Positions 34,289-43,414 of a DNA stretch of 64,000 nucleotides are shown piece after piece. The stretch is from assembly GCF_900460215.1 (NCBI RefSeq), contig NZ_UHIA01000004.1:286501-350500 (forward strand), read 5' to 3'. A program made the position numbers and the translations under genes. The DNA comes from Suttonella indologenes. GTDB taxonomy: Bacteria; Pseudomonadota; Gammaproteobacteria; Cardiobacteriales; Cardiobacteriaceae. Positions within the stretch are counted from its first letter, which is position 1; every line of letters begins with the position of its first letter. Under the pieces are notes generated by a model. The model made no database searches. It saw only the letters and a program-made list of their open reading frames with translations, and was not told the DNA's origin.

Positions 34289-34651
34289 TTAACGCCAACG
34301 GCGATACCATTCGCGTGAGGTGTTGTCTTCGGCGCAGCGGTAAATGATGGCGGCGAAAACAGCAAGACCGCCGATGACTGCCGCTACGGAATAAGGATGT
34401 TTTTTCACGCAGCTAGAGACTTCGTCCGTCCAGTCACCGCCGACGTTTTGCACTTCATTCCATGCTTTACGCCCTTTACGTCGTGCTTTTTCAAAGAAAT
34501 GAGCGGCTTCATCGCGTCCGTCTTCATAAACGTCCTCTGCTTCGTTTAAGGCTTTATCTAAAAATGATTTCAGCTCTTTTTGCGTATTGGCAAATTCTTT
34601 TTTCATCTCGGCTAATTGTTTTTCGAGAACTTCTACACGATCTTCTGCCAT
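34289..34651 (-). CDS. DUF883/ElaB-YqjD family membrane-anchored protein
   Basis: 120 residues: a long charged helix (about 1-70; coiled-coil character with many Glu/Lys) and a C-terminal membrane helix (YSVAAVIGGLAVFAAIIY). The E. coli relatives ElaB/YqjD tether to the inner membrane and associate with ribosomes in stationary phase. This role is transferred by family only. Confidence 0.8.
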   Translation of the reverse strand: MAEDRVEVLEKQLAEMKKEFANTQKELKSFLDKALNEAEDVYEDGRDEAAHFFEKARRKGRKAWNEVQNVGGDWTDEVSSCVKKHPYSVAAVIGGLAVFAAIIYRCAEDNTSREWYRRWR

Positions 34652-34747
34652 TAAAGACTCCTTTGCTTTTTTGTGAGTGAGTCGTGATTATAGCGATTAA
34701 TTACTGATGGATGATTACTGTCTAATGATATAAATATTATCAAATGC

Positions 34748-35938
34748 TCACAAATGTTTGTTTAGGGCTTGGGCGCAGCACCAAGCGGAAGACCATGCCC
34801 ATTGGAAATTATAGCCGCCCAGCCAACCCGTTACATCTAAGGCTTCGCCGATAACAAACATGCCCGGCTGCGATTTGACTGCCATTGTGCGCGGATCGAG
34901 GGCGCGCGTATCAATACCGCCGGTACTGACTTCGGCTTTTTTCATACCTTCCGTGCCGCTGGGAATGAGGCGGTAATCCTGCAAAGATTGGCTGATGGCT
35001 TGAATCTGTTTGTCGGCAAGTTCGGATATCGGGCGCTGCGGATAAGGAGCGGCGAGGTGTTGCGCTAAAGCATTGGGCAAATGCTGTTTGAGCCATTGCG
35101 TCAGTGATTGCGGTGAATGTTGCGCTTTGGCTTGCGCCAAAGCATCGGCGGGACAATCGGGCAGAAAATTCAGATGAACGGTTTCGCCTTTCTGCCAATA
35201 GCTCGAGACTTGCAAGATGGCAGGACCGGAGAGTCCGCGATGGGTAAAGAGTAATTGCTCGGTAAAGGTGGCTGATTGCGCGGTATGCAGGCTGACACGG
35301 CAGGATAATCCCGCCAATTGCGGCATGGCTTCTGCCAGCGTAAAAGGAACAAGGGCAGGGCGGAAAGGAAAATTGGCAATGCCGAGGCTTTTGGCAAAAC
35401 CGAGGGCGTGGTCGCTGGCGCCTAATTTGGCGAAACTCGGGCCGCCGCAGGCAAGTACGATTTGCGGGGCGCGGAATACGCCTTGCGAGGTATGCAGGCA
35501 AAAGCCTTGTCCATCGCGCCTGATGCTGTCTACGCAAGTATCGGTGTAAACAGGAATTTGTGCCGCATCTAAAGCCTTTTGCAGGGCGGCAATTAGTCCT
35601 CGGCTTTTTTGCCGGCAGAAGAGTTGTCCGAGGGTTTTCTCTTCATAGTCTAATCCCGCCGCTTCGCACCAAGCGAGAAAATCCCATTGGCTGTGCCGCG
35701 CCAAGGCGGAGCGGCAAAAATTGGGATTATGAGAGAGATAGGCATGCGGGGCGATGTCGCGGTTGGTCATATTGCAGCGTCCGCCGCCCGAAACGCGGAT
35801 TTTGGCGCCGATATCGAGATTTTTTTCCAGTATCGCGACGCGCAGACCGCGTGCGGCGGCATGAATGGCGCAATAAGTACCTGCCGCGCCGCCGCCGATA
35901 ATCAAGGCATCGACGTTCACGCCTGATAATGCTCGCAT
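34748..35938 (-). CDS. HI0933/YhiN family FAD-dependent oxidoreductase
   Basis: 396 residues. The FAD dinucleotide fold is near the N-terminus (ALIIGGGAAGTYCAIHAAAR), followed by the family signature KIRVSGGGRCNMTN, with STGGI and a C-terminal DVTGWLGGYNFQWAWSSG-like segment (here WSSAWCCAQ). Reaction unknown. The start overlaps argF by 22 bases, so it is co-translated with it. Confidence 0.85.
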   Translation of the reverse strand: MRALSGVNVDALIIGGGAAGTYCAIHAAARGLRVAILEKNLDIGAKIRVSGGGRCNMTNRDIAPHAYLSHNPNFCRSALARHSQWDFLAWCEAAGLDYEEKTLGQLFCRQKSRGLIAALQKALDAAQIPVYTDTCVDSIRRDGQGFCLHTSQGVFRAPQIVLACGGPSFAKLGASDHALGFAKSLGIANFPFRPALVPFTLAEAMPQLAGLSCRVSLHTAQSATFTEQLLFTHRGLSGPAILQVSSYWQKGETVHLNFLPDCPADALAQAKAQHSPQSLTQWLKQHLPNALAQHLAAPYPQRPISELADKQIQAISQSLQDYRLIPSGTEGMKKAEVSTGGIDTRALDPRTMAVKSQPGMFVIGEALDVTGWLGGYNFQWAWSSAWCCAQALNKHL

Positions 35939-36924
35939 AAGGTGGCGACTAATAAGGCTTTAATGGTGTGCATGCGGTTTTCCGCCTGATCGAAGACGAT
36001 AGATGCGGCGCTTTCAAAGACATTATGCGCCACTTCGATGCCGACTAATTTTTGCCGCTGATAAAAGGCTTCGCCGGTCGGGGTTTTGCGGTCATGGTAA
36101 GCGGGCAGACAGTGCATGAATTTTGCATGTGCGCCGGCAGCTTGCATGATTTCGGGTGTGATGCGGTAAGGCATTAAGGCGGGAATTCGCTCGTCCCAGA
36201 CGCTTTTGTCTTCGCCCATTGAAACCCAAATATCGGTATGGATAAAATCCGCACCTGTCGCAGCCGCTTGCACCTCTTCCGTGATGAGGATTTTTGCGCT
36301 GCTGTTCTCGGCAAGTTGCTGTGCTTTATGCAGAATTTCCGTGTTGGGCTGATAGGCTTTAGGTGCGGCAATCCGTACGTCCATGCCCATTAATGCGCCG
36401 GCGAGTAATAAGGAATTGCCCATGTTAAAACGCGCATCGCCCATATAGGCAAAGGCAATGTCTTGCAGCGGCTTGTCGCTGTGTTCCTGCATGGTCAGCA
36501 AATCCGCCAGCATTTGCGTGGGGTGGGCGAGGTCGGTCAGCCCGTTATACACCGGTACGGCGGCAAATTTCGCTAAGGCTTGCACGGTTTCTTGGGCAAA
36601 ACCGCGGTATTCAATCGCATCATACATTCTGCCTAATACGCGTGCAGTGTCGGCAATGCTTTCTTTGGCGCCCAATTGGGAATGTTCGGGGGATAAAAAG
36701 GTGCTGAAAGCGCCTTGATCTGCGCAGGCGACTTCAAAGGCGCAGCGGGTACGCGTGCTGGTTTTTTCAAAAATCAAAGCGATGTTTTTACCTTGCAGAC
36801 GGCGTTTTTCCCTTCCTGCTTTTTTTTCGCTTTTTAATTGCGCACTCAGCTCGAGCAATTCACGCACCGCTTCCGCGCTGTGATCGGTCAAATCCAAGAG
36901 CGATTTTTGATACCAATAAGCCAT
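35917..36924 (-). CDS. argF: ornithine carbamoyltransferase
   Basis: Makes citrulline from ornithine and carbamoyl phosphate. Carbamoyl phosphate site EKTSTRTRCAFE, then HPTQMLADLLTM, the ornithine-binding SMG (WVSMGED) and HCLPAYHD. 335 residues from ATG 36924, which has GGAGGAATC upstream. The anabolic or catabolic role cannot be told; no arcA or arcC is nearby. Confidence 0.93.
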   Translation of the reverse strand: MAYWYQKSLLDLTDHSAEAVRELLELSAQLKSEKKAGREKRRLQGKNIALIFEKTSTRTRCAFEVACADQGAFSTFLSPEHSQLGAKESIADTARVLGRMYDAIEYRGFAQETVQALAKFAAVPVYNGLTDLAHPTQMLADLLTMQEHSDKPLQDIAFAYMGDARFNMGNSLLLAGALMGMDVRIAAPKAYQPNTEILHKAQQLAENSSAKILITEEVQAAATGADFIHTDIWVSMGEDKSVWDERIPALMPYRITPEIMQAAGAHAKFMHCLPAYHDRKTPTGEAFYQRQKLVGIEVAHNVFESAASIVFDQAENRMHTIKALLVATLCEHYQA

Positions 36925-37021
36925 GATTCCTCCAAAATAAGCAAAGTCGCCGATAATACGTTGTTTAGCGGGCGGCGACAATAAAAGTGCTTAATTCGGC
37001 GGCATTTTCGCGCTGTGCCGC

Positions 37022-38506
37022 TTAGCGGTAAAGAAAATGCGGCTCTTGTAAAAAACGCCGTATGTAATCGATTTTTTCCGCTTCGTTTAGTTGATTGAAG
37101 TGTTTTTGCTGCGCCTGAATATGCTCAATCAAAGGATAGAATGCTTCGCCAAGGCGGTGTTTGTTTAATCTGTCTTCGAGCCTGTATTTCTTGTTGTAGC
37201 TGAAGAATGTTGAAATGAGGTAGTGGGACGATTTGAGCTGAAACAGTAAGGCTTGGCTATGCGAGTCAAAGACCATAAAGCCCTCATGTTGCACGCTTTT
37301 CAATAATTCCTTGAGTTCGCCGAAACAGATATTGCGCAAACGGGCGGGGCGGCGGATAGCGTAGGTTTCGCCGATTTCGTCTAAGCGATCTTGGCTGAAC
37401 ATGTTACCGCTGATAACTTCCACCGCGCCGATTAAGGTCTCGCCCAAGGCTTCTTGAATGGTATGCGGGGCTGCGGCATCGTTAATCTCAAATAAAAAGG
37501 TATGGTTAGGATAGCTGCGAAATAGGGCTTCATAAGCCTGACAATGCTTTTTCGTCATTTGCGCATAAGAGTCGTCCAATGAGTCGGTGGTGGAATACAG
37601 CACTTGCCGATTGAAACTTGCCGCATAACTAGGATGTTCGTGCGGCAAATCGACAAAGGTGCAGCAGCCTAAAAAACCATCGACTTTCACGACGGCGTCA
37701 ATGCAGTGCGAATTCTCGATTTTCAGAGAAAAGCGGCTATTTTTCGCCAGTCTTTCGCTGTAGTTAAAGACCTTCTTAAAAGGACGCACGATAATGTGAT
37801 TGTATTTATCCAGCACCAAGCCGCGCATTTCTAATAAAGCGGCATCAAAACGCTTGACCCGATGCGAATATTTCAGCAGCCGCAAATCAGGATATTGTGA
37901 AGACGTCTTGCTGACAAAATTTAGTCGTCCCAAGCGCAAATATTGCTCGCTGACATAAGTCTGCCTTACCTCGTCGAAAGGCAAATCATGCTCGCCGATT
38001 GTCTGCATCTGCCGCATTACATCGCGTAATGCCGCACTCATACCGCGCACAGCAGACACGGCAATCTCGCCGCTGACGCGTTGTCGGCGAATCCGCAAAT
38101 AGGCGGCGATCACGTCTTCATCTTCTACCGCATGCCGGTTTGGGAAAAAATTACTCAGACAATAGGTTTCGCAGCTTAAGCCGTATTTTTTCGCCTGTTC
38201 CAGCCATATCCGACAAGCGCCGACTGTCTGATTGGTATTGGAATTGATGATGAGCATCGCCTGTTGCGGATTGGCGAGCGCATGCTTGCAAGCCCTGCGC
38301 ATCATTCTCTCGCCCCTTGCCTGTGCCGCTTTCAGCAGCTCCGGCGACCAATGATATGCCCCCTGTGCATCCGTCATCAGTAGATCATTTTCAATATGCA
38401 CAATCTCCGCCTGCGGATACTGTTGTTGAAATTCCGCTATCTTCTGCGCGGCGAAAGTCGATTTGCCCGAGCCCTGATGTCCGCGAATCAGGATAAATAA
38501 TTGCAT
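37022..38506 (-). CDS. polynucleotide kinase - T4 Rnl1-like RNA ligase fusion
   Basis: 494 residues. Residues 1-~180 are a P-loop kinase (RGHQGSGKST, 8-17) of the Pnk-like type. Residues ~215-430 carry the ligase nucleotidyltransferase motifs: RG ahead of the site (MRGLVLDKYN, then VRPFKKVFNYSE), motif I KVDG with adenylation lysine K274, motif III HTFLFEIND, motif IV EGFMVF and motif V LFQLKSSHY. The RxxRPFKKFFNYxE-like pattern is typical of T4 RNA ligase 1. It would phosphorylate 5'-OH RNA ends and join them. No phosphatase domain is seen. AAGGAGCGACT precedes ATG. Confidence 0.8.
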   Translation of the reverse strand: MQLFILIRGHQGSGKSTFAAQKIAEFQQQYPQAEIVHIENDLLMTDAQGAYHWSPELLKAAQARGERMMRRACKHALANPQQAMLIINSNTNQTVGACRIWLEQAKKYGLSCETYCLSNFFPNRHAVEDEDVIAAYLRIRRQRVSGEIAVSAVRGMSAALRDVMRQMQTIGEHDLPFDEVRQTYVSEQYLRLGRLNFVSKTSSQYPDLRLLKYSHRVKRFDAALLEMRGLVLDKYNHIIVRPFKKVFNYSERLAKNSRFSLKIENSHCIDAVVKVDGFLGCCTFVDLPHEHPSYAASFNRQVLYSTTDSLDDSYAQMTKKHCQAYEALFRSYPNHTFLFEINDAAAPHTIQEALGETLIGAVEVISGNMFSQDRLDEIGETYAIRRPARLRNICFGELKELLKSVQHEGFMVFDSHSQALLFQLKSSHYLISTFFSYNKKYRLEDRLNKHRLGEAFYPLIEHIQAQQKHFNQLNEAEKIDYIRRFLQEPHFLYR

Positions 38507-38572
38507 AGTCGCTCCTTTTTGCCTTATGTTAGGGGCGGATTATATTCAATTCCCCAAAAACGAGGAGCGACG

Positions 38573-38854
38573 ATGATAGAAGTCTTGATCTTATTGGCTT
38601 TTGCTAAAATCCAAGAAGCGGTGAATGCCGGCAAAGCATGGCAATGGGCGGCTGCTTATAGCGTTTTCAGTGTGCTGTGGAATCTTTTATTCAATCAGAT
38701 GCCTTGGCTGCATATCGCTTTGCTCGCTCTTGTCGTTTTTGTCTATGTCTGGGGTTATTTTGCTTTATTGCGGCGCCTTAGCGACAGCATTGCCCTGTGG
38801 CTGTTGGCGTATATCGGCGGTGCATTCGCGCCTTTGCTATTGGCTTTTATCTAA
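38573..38854 (+). CDS. small hydrophobic membrane protein
   Basis: 93 residues with about three membrane segments (WAAAYSVFSVLWNLLF, IALLALVVFVYVWGYFALL, IALWLLAYIGGAFAPLLLAF). AGGAGCGACG precedes ATG 38573. It is divergent from the kinase-ligase gene. No family recognised. Confidence 0.65.
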   Translation: MIEVLILLAFAKIQEAVNAGKAWQWAAAYSVFSVLWNLLFNQMPWLHIALLALVVFVYVWGYFALLRRLSDSIALWLLAYIGGAFAPLLLAFI

Positions 38855-38973
38855 GTCGTATCTTATGAAAAAACTTTTATTATTATATTGTTAACTTGTA
38901 TTAAAAAATAAATTTGCTGCCGATTGCAAAGGCGGCTATATTTTGCGCGATTTTCATCAAAAGAGAGGTTGAG

Positions 38974-39456
38974 ATGAGCGCAAACTGTAGCAGCATCATG
39001 ATTGCTGAGCCGAGAATTTTACATCCTAAAATGACGATTAAAGAGGTATTTCCGATTATTCGACAGGTGGGTACGCGGTTTTTGCCGGTGGTCGATGATG
39101 CCGGTGATTTTGTCGGCACTTTTTCCAGCATGACCCTGATTAAGCTTTTATTGCCCAGCAGCGTGAGCATTAAAGAAGGAAAAAATCCTTTTGATTTGAT
39201 GTTTATGCAAACCACGCTGGATGAGCTGGGCGAGCGCTTGCAAGAAATCGGCGATTCTTTGATTACAGATCATATTTTCACAGATGATGTGCCTACTTGT
39301 ACGCCGCAGACCTCTATTATGGAAGCGCTGAATCTGCTGTATCACTATCATTATCATGTGGTGGTGCTTGCGCCCAATAGCCGCCAGTTTTTAGGCGTGA
39401 TTACCGTGAAAGGTGTGTTGGATTCCATTCATGCCACTGTGCGGGATGAGGAGTAA
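38974..39456 (+). CDS. CBS-pair protein
   Basis: 160 residues made of two CBS motifs (about 8-60 with FLPVVDDAGDFVGTFS, and 100-155 with HVVVLAPNSRQFLGVITVKG). Such pairs bind adenine nucleotides and regulate partner proteins. It ends three bases before the membrane transporter gene, so it is likely a regulatory subunit or sensor for that transporter. GAGAGGTTGAG precedes ATG. Confidence 0.8.
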   Translation: MSANCSSIMIAEPRILHPKMTIKEVFPIIRQVGTRFLPVVDDAGDFVGTFSSMTLIKLLLPSSVSIKEGKNPFDLMFMQTTLDELGERLQEIGDSLITDHIFTDDVPTCTPQTSIMEALNLLYHYHYHVVVLAPNSRQFLGVITVKGVLDSIHATVRDEE

Positions 39457-39459
39457 ATC

Positions 39460-40785
39460 ATGCATGAACATGCAGCCGTTTTTGGCATGAACCCGATGTG
39501 GTTATCGGGCATTATTTTGGTGATTGTTTATATCATATTGATTACGGAGAAATTAAATCGTTCCGTGATTGCGACTTTAGGTGCTTGCTTGATGATTTAC
39601 TGCGGTCTGCTCAATCAGCAGCAGGCGATTGATGCGGTGGATTTCAACACGTTGTGGCTCTTAATCGGCATGATGATGTTGGTCAGCATTACGGCGAAAA
39701 CAGGCGTGTTTCAGTATGTGGCGATTAAGGCGGCAAAAACGGTACGCGCCGATCCGATAGGTATTTTACTGATGATCGTGGTGATTACGGCGGTGTTTTC
39801 GGCATTATTGGATAACGTTACCACCGTCTTATTGATTACGCCGGTTACTTTATTGATTACCGAACAATTGCGTGTGCGCGCTTTTCCCTATTTATTTGCC
39901 ACCATTATTGCGGCAAATGTCGGCGGCACGGCGACCTTAATCGGCGATCCGCCTAATATCATTATCGGTTCGGCGGTGAAATTGAGTTTTAGTGATTTCT
40001 TGCTGCACATGGCGCCGATTGCTTTTTTTATTCTTTTAGTTATCTGTGTGTATTTTTGGCTTTTTTATCGTAATAAATTATCCGCTACCTTGCGTGCCCG
40101 CGCGAAAATCATGCGCTTTAATGAAAAAGAGGCGATTCACGATGCGGCTTTGCTGAAAAAATCGGCGCTGGTGTTTGGATTGGTCTTATTGGGCTTTATT
40201 GTCGGACATCCTTTGCATATCGAGCCGGGGACGGTAGCTCTGTCGGGCGCAGCATTGTTGATGCTCTTGGCTTATGGCAAACAACCTGCGGAAAAACAGG
40301 GCGAGAGCATTCATCATGTATTTGCAGAAGTGGAATGGGTAACGATTTTCTTCTTCATGGGCTTGTTTATCATTGTAGGCGCGGTGGAGCATAGCGGTTT
40401 ATTGGCGATTTTAGGCGATAAATTGATTGCGGCTACAAACGGCGATATCGAAAAAATGGCTTTTGCCGTTTTATGGGTTTCTGCCGTCTTATCCTCAATT
40501 TTAGATAATATCCCCTTTGTGGCAACCATGATTCCCTTACTGGAATCCGCAGGGGCGAATATTGCGCAAGAAACCTTCCAACCGGTGTGGTGGGCATTGG
40601 CATTGGGCGCTTGTTTGGGTGGCAACGGTACATTGATCGGCGCCAGTGCAAACCTAACCGTCGCCGCCTTCGCAGAAAAAGCGAAGCAGCCTATCGGTAT
40701 GCTGCAATATGTCAAATACGGATTCGGCTTAATGTTGGCTACCGTTTTATTAGCGCATATCTATTTGTGGCTGCGCTATTTTTAA
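39460..40785 (+). CDS. ion transporter superfamily (ArsB/NhaD/SLC13-like) permease
   Basis: 441 residues, about 11-12 helices in two inverted halves. Family landmarks are ALLDNVTTVLLITPVTLLI, ANVGGTATLIGDPPNIIIG in the first half and SSILDNIPFVATMIPLL, LGGNGTLIGASANLTVA in the second. Relatives carry arsenite, sodium/proton or dicarboxylates; the substrate is not decided. The two Asp in LDN of each half are probably in the transport site. Confidence 0.85.
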   Translation: MHEHAAVFGMNPMWLSGIILVIVYIILITEKLNRSVIATLGACLMIYCGLLNQQQAIDAVDFNTLWLLIGMMMLVSITAKTGVFQYVAIKAAKTVRADPIGILLMIVVITAVFSALLDNVTTVLLITPVTLLITEQLRVRAFPYLFATIIAANVGGTATLIGDPPNIIIGSAVKLSFSDFLLHMAPIAFFILLVICVYFWLFYRNKLSATLRARAKIMRFNEKEAIHDAALLKKSALVFGLVLLGFIVGHPLHIEPGTVALSGAALLMLLAYGKQPAEKQGESIHHVFAEVEWVTIFFFMGLFIIVGAVEHSGLLAILGDKLIAATNGDIEKMAFAVLWVSAVLSSILDNIPFVATMIPLLESAGANIAQETFQPVWWALALGACLGGNGTLIGASANLTVAAFAEKAKQPIGMLQYVKYGFGLMLATVLLAHIYLWLRYF

Positions 40786-40798
40786 GCATAAGCAACAC

Positions 40799-40821
40799 AA
40801 GCGGCAGCAGCCGCTTTTTTA
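40799..40821 (+). terminator. terminator after the permease gene
   Basis: AAGCGGC-AGCA-GCCGCTTTTTT. Confidence 0.85.
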
Positions 40822-41097
40822 TTAACTAAGTCTTAACTTATAAAAATTTCTTTAGTAAAAATAAAGAGATTTCAAATAGAACTAAAAGAGTTCTGTTAGT
40901 CGATTGATTTTTAAGGTTAAAAAATAACACCTACATTAATGAATGTATTGTTATGAATTTTTAGTCATGCTATGATACCGAAACTTATTTAATTGGGAAA
41001 GCTCGGACATTTCCAATTAGAAGTTGGCTAGCTATCTAGACAAGTAGACAGCACTTGTTGCTGTGTTGGACATTAACTTTACAAAATGAGGCGCGAC
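40822..41097 (+). other. AT-rich upstream region of ccoN
   Basis: A 276-base noncoding stretch that must hold the cco promoter. I see TATGAT-like -10 candidates (near 40970) and no clear TTGAT-N4-ATCAA palindrome, unlike nirK and the SCO gene. A GAGG site precedes ATG 41098. No gene or repeat is recognised. Confidence 0.5.
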
Positions 41098-42525
41098 ATG
41101 ACCGTAGATACAACCTACAACTACAAAGTCGTTAAGCAGTTTGCTTGGGCATCCATTCTTTTCGGAGTAGTGGGCATGCTCGTCGGGGTAATCATCGCTT
41201 ATCAGCTTTATAATCCACATTTTCTTGAGAATATTCCTTGGTTGCACTTTGGACGTTTACGCCCTGTGCATACCAGCGGCGTAATTTTTGCTTTCGGCGG
41301 CAATGCCCTGTTCGCCACCTCCTACTACATCGTGCAGCGCACTTGCGGCGTACGCCTGTGGTCGGACAAATTGGCGGCCTTTACCTTCTGGGGCTTCCAA
41401 TTGGTCTTGCTCTTGGCGGTATTGAGCTATATCTTCGGCTACAGCCAAGGCAAAGAATATGCCGAGCTGCCCTGGGTGCTGGACATTCTGCTGGCGGTGG
41501 TCTGGGTGGTCTATGGTGCGGTCTTCTTCATCACCATCGGCAAGCGCAAGGAAAAGCATATTTATGTGGGCCTGTGGTTCTACGGCGCCTATATCATCGC
41601 CGTGGCGATTCTGCATATCTTCAACAACCTGGCCCTGCCTATCGATTTGTTCCACTCCTATCCTTTCTATTCCGGCGCGGTCGATGCCATGGCACAGTGG
41701 TGGTACGGTCATAATGCGGTAGGCTTCTTCTTAACCGCAGCTTTCTTAGGCATGATGTATTATTTTGTTCCTAAGCAAGCCGGTCGCCCGATTTTCTCTT
41801 ACCGTCTTTCTATCATGCACTTCTGGTCGCTGATTTCCATCTACATGTGGGCAGGTCCGCACCATTTGCATTACACCGCTTTGCCTGATTGGACGCAATC
41901 ATTAGGTATGGTGTTTTCAGTAATTCTGTGGGTGCCTTCATGGGGCGGTATGATCAACGGCATGATGACGCTGTCAGGTGCTTGGGATAAATTGATTACC
42001 GACCCGATTATCCGCTTCCTGTTCTTAGCACTGTCTTTCTACGGCATGAGTACTTTTGAAGGACCGATGATGGCAGTGAAAACCGTTAATGCCTTATCGC
42101 ACTATACCGAATGGACAGTTGCTCACGTGCACTCCGGCGCTTTGGGCTGGGTAGCGATGATTACCATGGGTTCTCTATACCATATGCTGCCGCGTTTGTA
42201 CGGTAAAACCGAGATGTATTCGACTAAACTTATTTTCGTTCACTTCTGGTTGGCAACCATCGGTATCTTGCTTTACACCACATCTATGTGGGTGGCGGGC
42301 ATCATGGAAGGCTTGTTATGGCGCGAAACTTTCCCGGATGGCACCTTAACCTACTCATTCCTTGAAATCGTAGATAAGAAGTACATCTATTGGTTTGTAC
42401 GCCTGATCGGCGGTGTGGTATTCCTCACGGGCATGTGCTTAATGGCTTATAACTGCTTGATGACCTTGCCGCGCAAAGACGAAGCCAAGCGCAGCGCGCA
42501 AGCGGTTAATCCGCAAACAGCATAA
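41098..42525 (+). CDS. ccoN: cbb3-type cytochrome c oxidase subunit I
   Basis: Catalytic heme b/b3-CuB subunit, 475 residues, 12 helices. Recognisable parts are FGRLRPVHTSGVIFAFGG (heme b ligand), YGHNAVGFFLT (active-site HNAVG with CuB His), WAGPHHLHYTALPDW (two CuB His) and ESHTEWTVAHVHSGALGW-like AHVHSGALGWVAM (heme ligands). First gene of ccoNOQP, the high-affinity terminal oxidase for low oxygen. Between ~41290 and ~41700 codon choice shifts toward CTG, GTG, ATC and TTC. Confidence 0.96.
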   Translation: MTVDTTYNYKVVKQFAWASILFGVVGMLVGVIIAYQLYNPHFLENIPWLHFGRLRPVHTSGVIFAFGGNALFATSYYIVQRTCGVRLWSDKLAAFTFWGFQLVLLLAVLSYIFGYSQGKEYAELPWVLDILLAVVWVVYGAVFFITIGKRKEKHIYVGLWFYGAYIIAVAILHIFNNLALPIDLFHSYPFYSGAVDAMAQWWYGHNAVGFFLTAAFLGMMYYFVPKQAGRPIFSYRLSIMHFWSLISIYMWAGPHHLHYTALPDWTQSLGMVFSVILWVPSWGGMINGMMTLSGAWDKLITDPIIRFLFLALSFYGMSTFEGPMMAVKTVNALSHYTEWTVAHVHSGALGWVAMITMGSLYHMLPRLYGKTEMYSTKLIFVHFWLATIGILLYTTSMWVAGIMEGLLWRETFPDGTLTYSFLEIVDKKYIYWFVRLIGGVVFLTGMCLMAYNCLMTLPRKDEAKRSAQAVNPQTA

Positions 42526-42545
42526 GCCGACAAGGAGAATAAAAA

Positions 42546-43223
42546 ATGAAATTCAGTCATGAGAAAATTGAAAAAAGCATTGTATTGCTCGGCGTACTCT
42601 CTACCTTAACGGTCATTTGGGGCGGACTGGTGCATATCGTTCCTTTACTTAACGATAAATCGGTGCGTCCTGATGCCGAGAATACCTTTGTTAAACCTTA
42701 CGATCCTCTGCGTTTGGCGGGTTTTAACATTTATGTACGCGAAGGCTGCTATAACTGCCATTCGCAAATGATTCGCCCCTTCCGTTGGGAGACCGAGCGT
42801 TACGGACATTATTCTTTGGCGGAAGAATCCGCTTATGATCGTCCCTTCCAATGGGGTTCAAAACGTACAGGTCCTGATTTGGCGCGTGTGGGCGGCAAAT
42901 ATTCGGATGAATGGCATATGCTGCATTTGATTGATCCCCGCAGCCGTGTGCCGCAGTCGAATATGCCTTCTTTCCCTTGGTTGGCAGATACTGAGGCGAA
43001 TGTGGATTTAACGCAAAAAAGCATTAAAACCAAAATTAAATTGGGCGAACCTTATACGGCGCAAAACTTCCCTGAGCAAGCCGGTGGGGCAACAGGCAAT
43101 ACTTTGTTGACCAATGAGCAGATTGATGCCTGGGTAGTGGAGTCTTTGCAAGGCAAAACCGAGCTCGATGCGATGGTGGCTTATTTGCAGGGATTGGGAC
43201 GTGCCTTTAAGGAAAAACGTTAA
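42546..43223 (+). CDS. ccoO: cbb3 oxidase monoheme cytochrome c subunit
   Basis: 225 residues, one N-terminal membrane anchor (SIVLLGVLSTLTVIWGGLVHI) and a single heme c site in EGCYNCHSQMIRPF. Other family marks are RTGPDLARVGGKYSDEWH and PQSNMPSFPWL with the Met ligand. It passes electrons to CcoN. AAGGAGAATAAAAA precedes ATG. Confidence 0.96.
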   Translation: MKFSHEKIEKSIVLLGVLSTLTVIWGGLVHIVPLLNDKSVRPDAENTFVKPYDPLRLAGFNIYVREGCYNCHSQMIRPFRWETERYGHYSLAEESAYDRPFQWGSKRTGPDLARVGGKYSDEWHMLHLIDPRSRVPQSNMPSFPWLADTEANVDLTQKSIKTKIKLGEPYTAQNFPEQAGGATGNTLLTNEQIDAWVVESLQGKTELDAMVAYLQGLGRAFKEKR

Positions 43224-43225
43224 TT

Positions 43226-43414
43226 ATGGACATGTGGAGTTTTATTACTGTGGTGGTGTTTACGGCATTTATCGGTATTAGCCTGCTGACGATGCTGCCT
43301 ACTTCGGATAATAAAAAACCCTATCAGGATGCCGAAAAACTGGCGCTCAAAGATGATGATTCAGAACTCATTACGCCGCGGCATCCGACATCAGACAAGA
43401 GGACAAAATCATGA
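43226..43414 (+). CDS. ccoQ: cbb3 oxidase small subunit
   Basis: 62 residues, one membrane helix (FITVVVFTAFIGISLLTML) and a charged tail. It lies between ccoO (two-base gap) and ccoP (four-base overlap). CcoQ stabilises the complex. Confidence 0.88.
   Translation: MDMWSFITVVVFTAFIGISLLTMLPTSDNKKPYQDAEKLALKDDDSELITPRHPTSDKRTKS

Noticed and set aside
40822..41097. FNR box before ccoN
   Set aside because: TTGATTTTTAAGG near 40904 has only one half-site; no matching second half at the right spacing.
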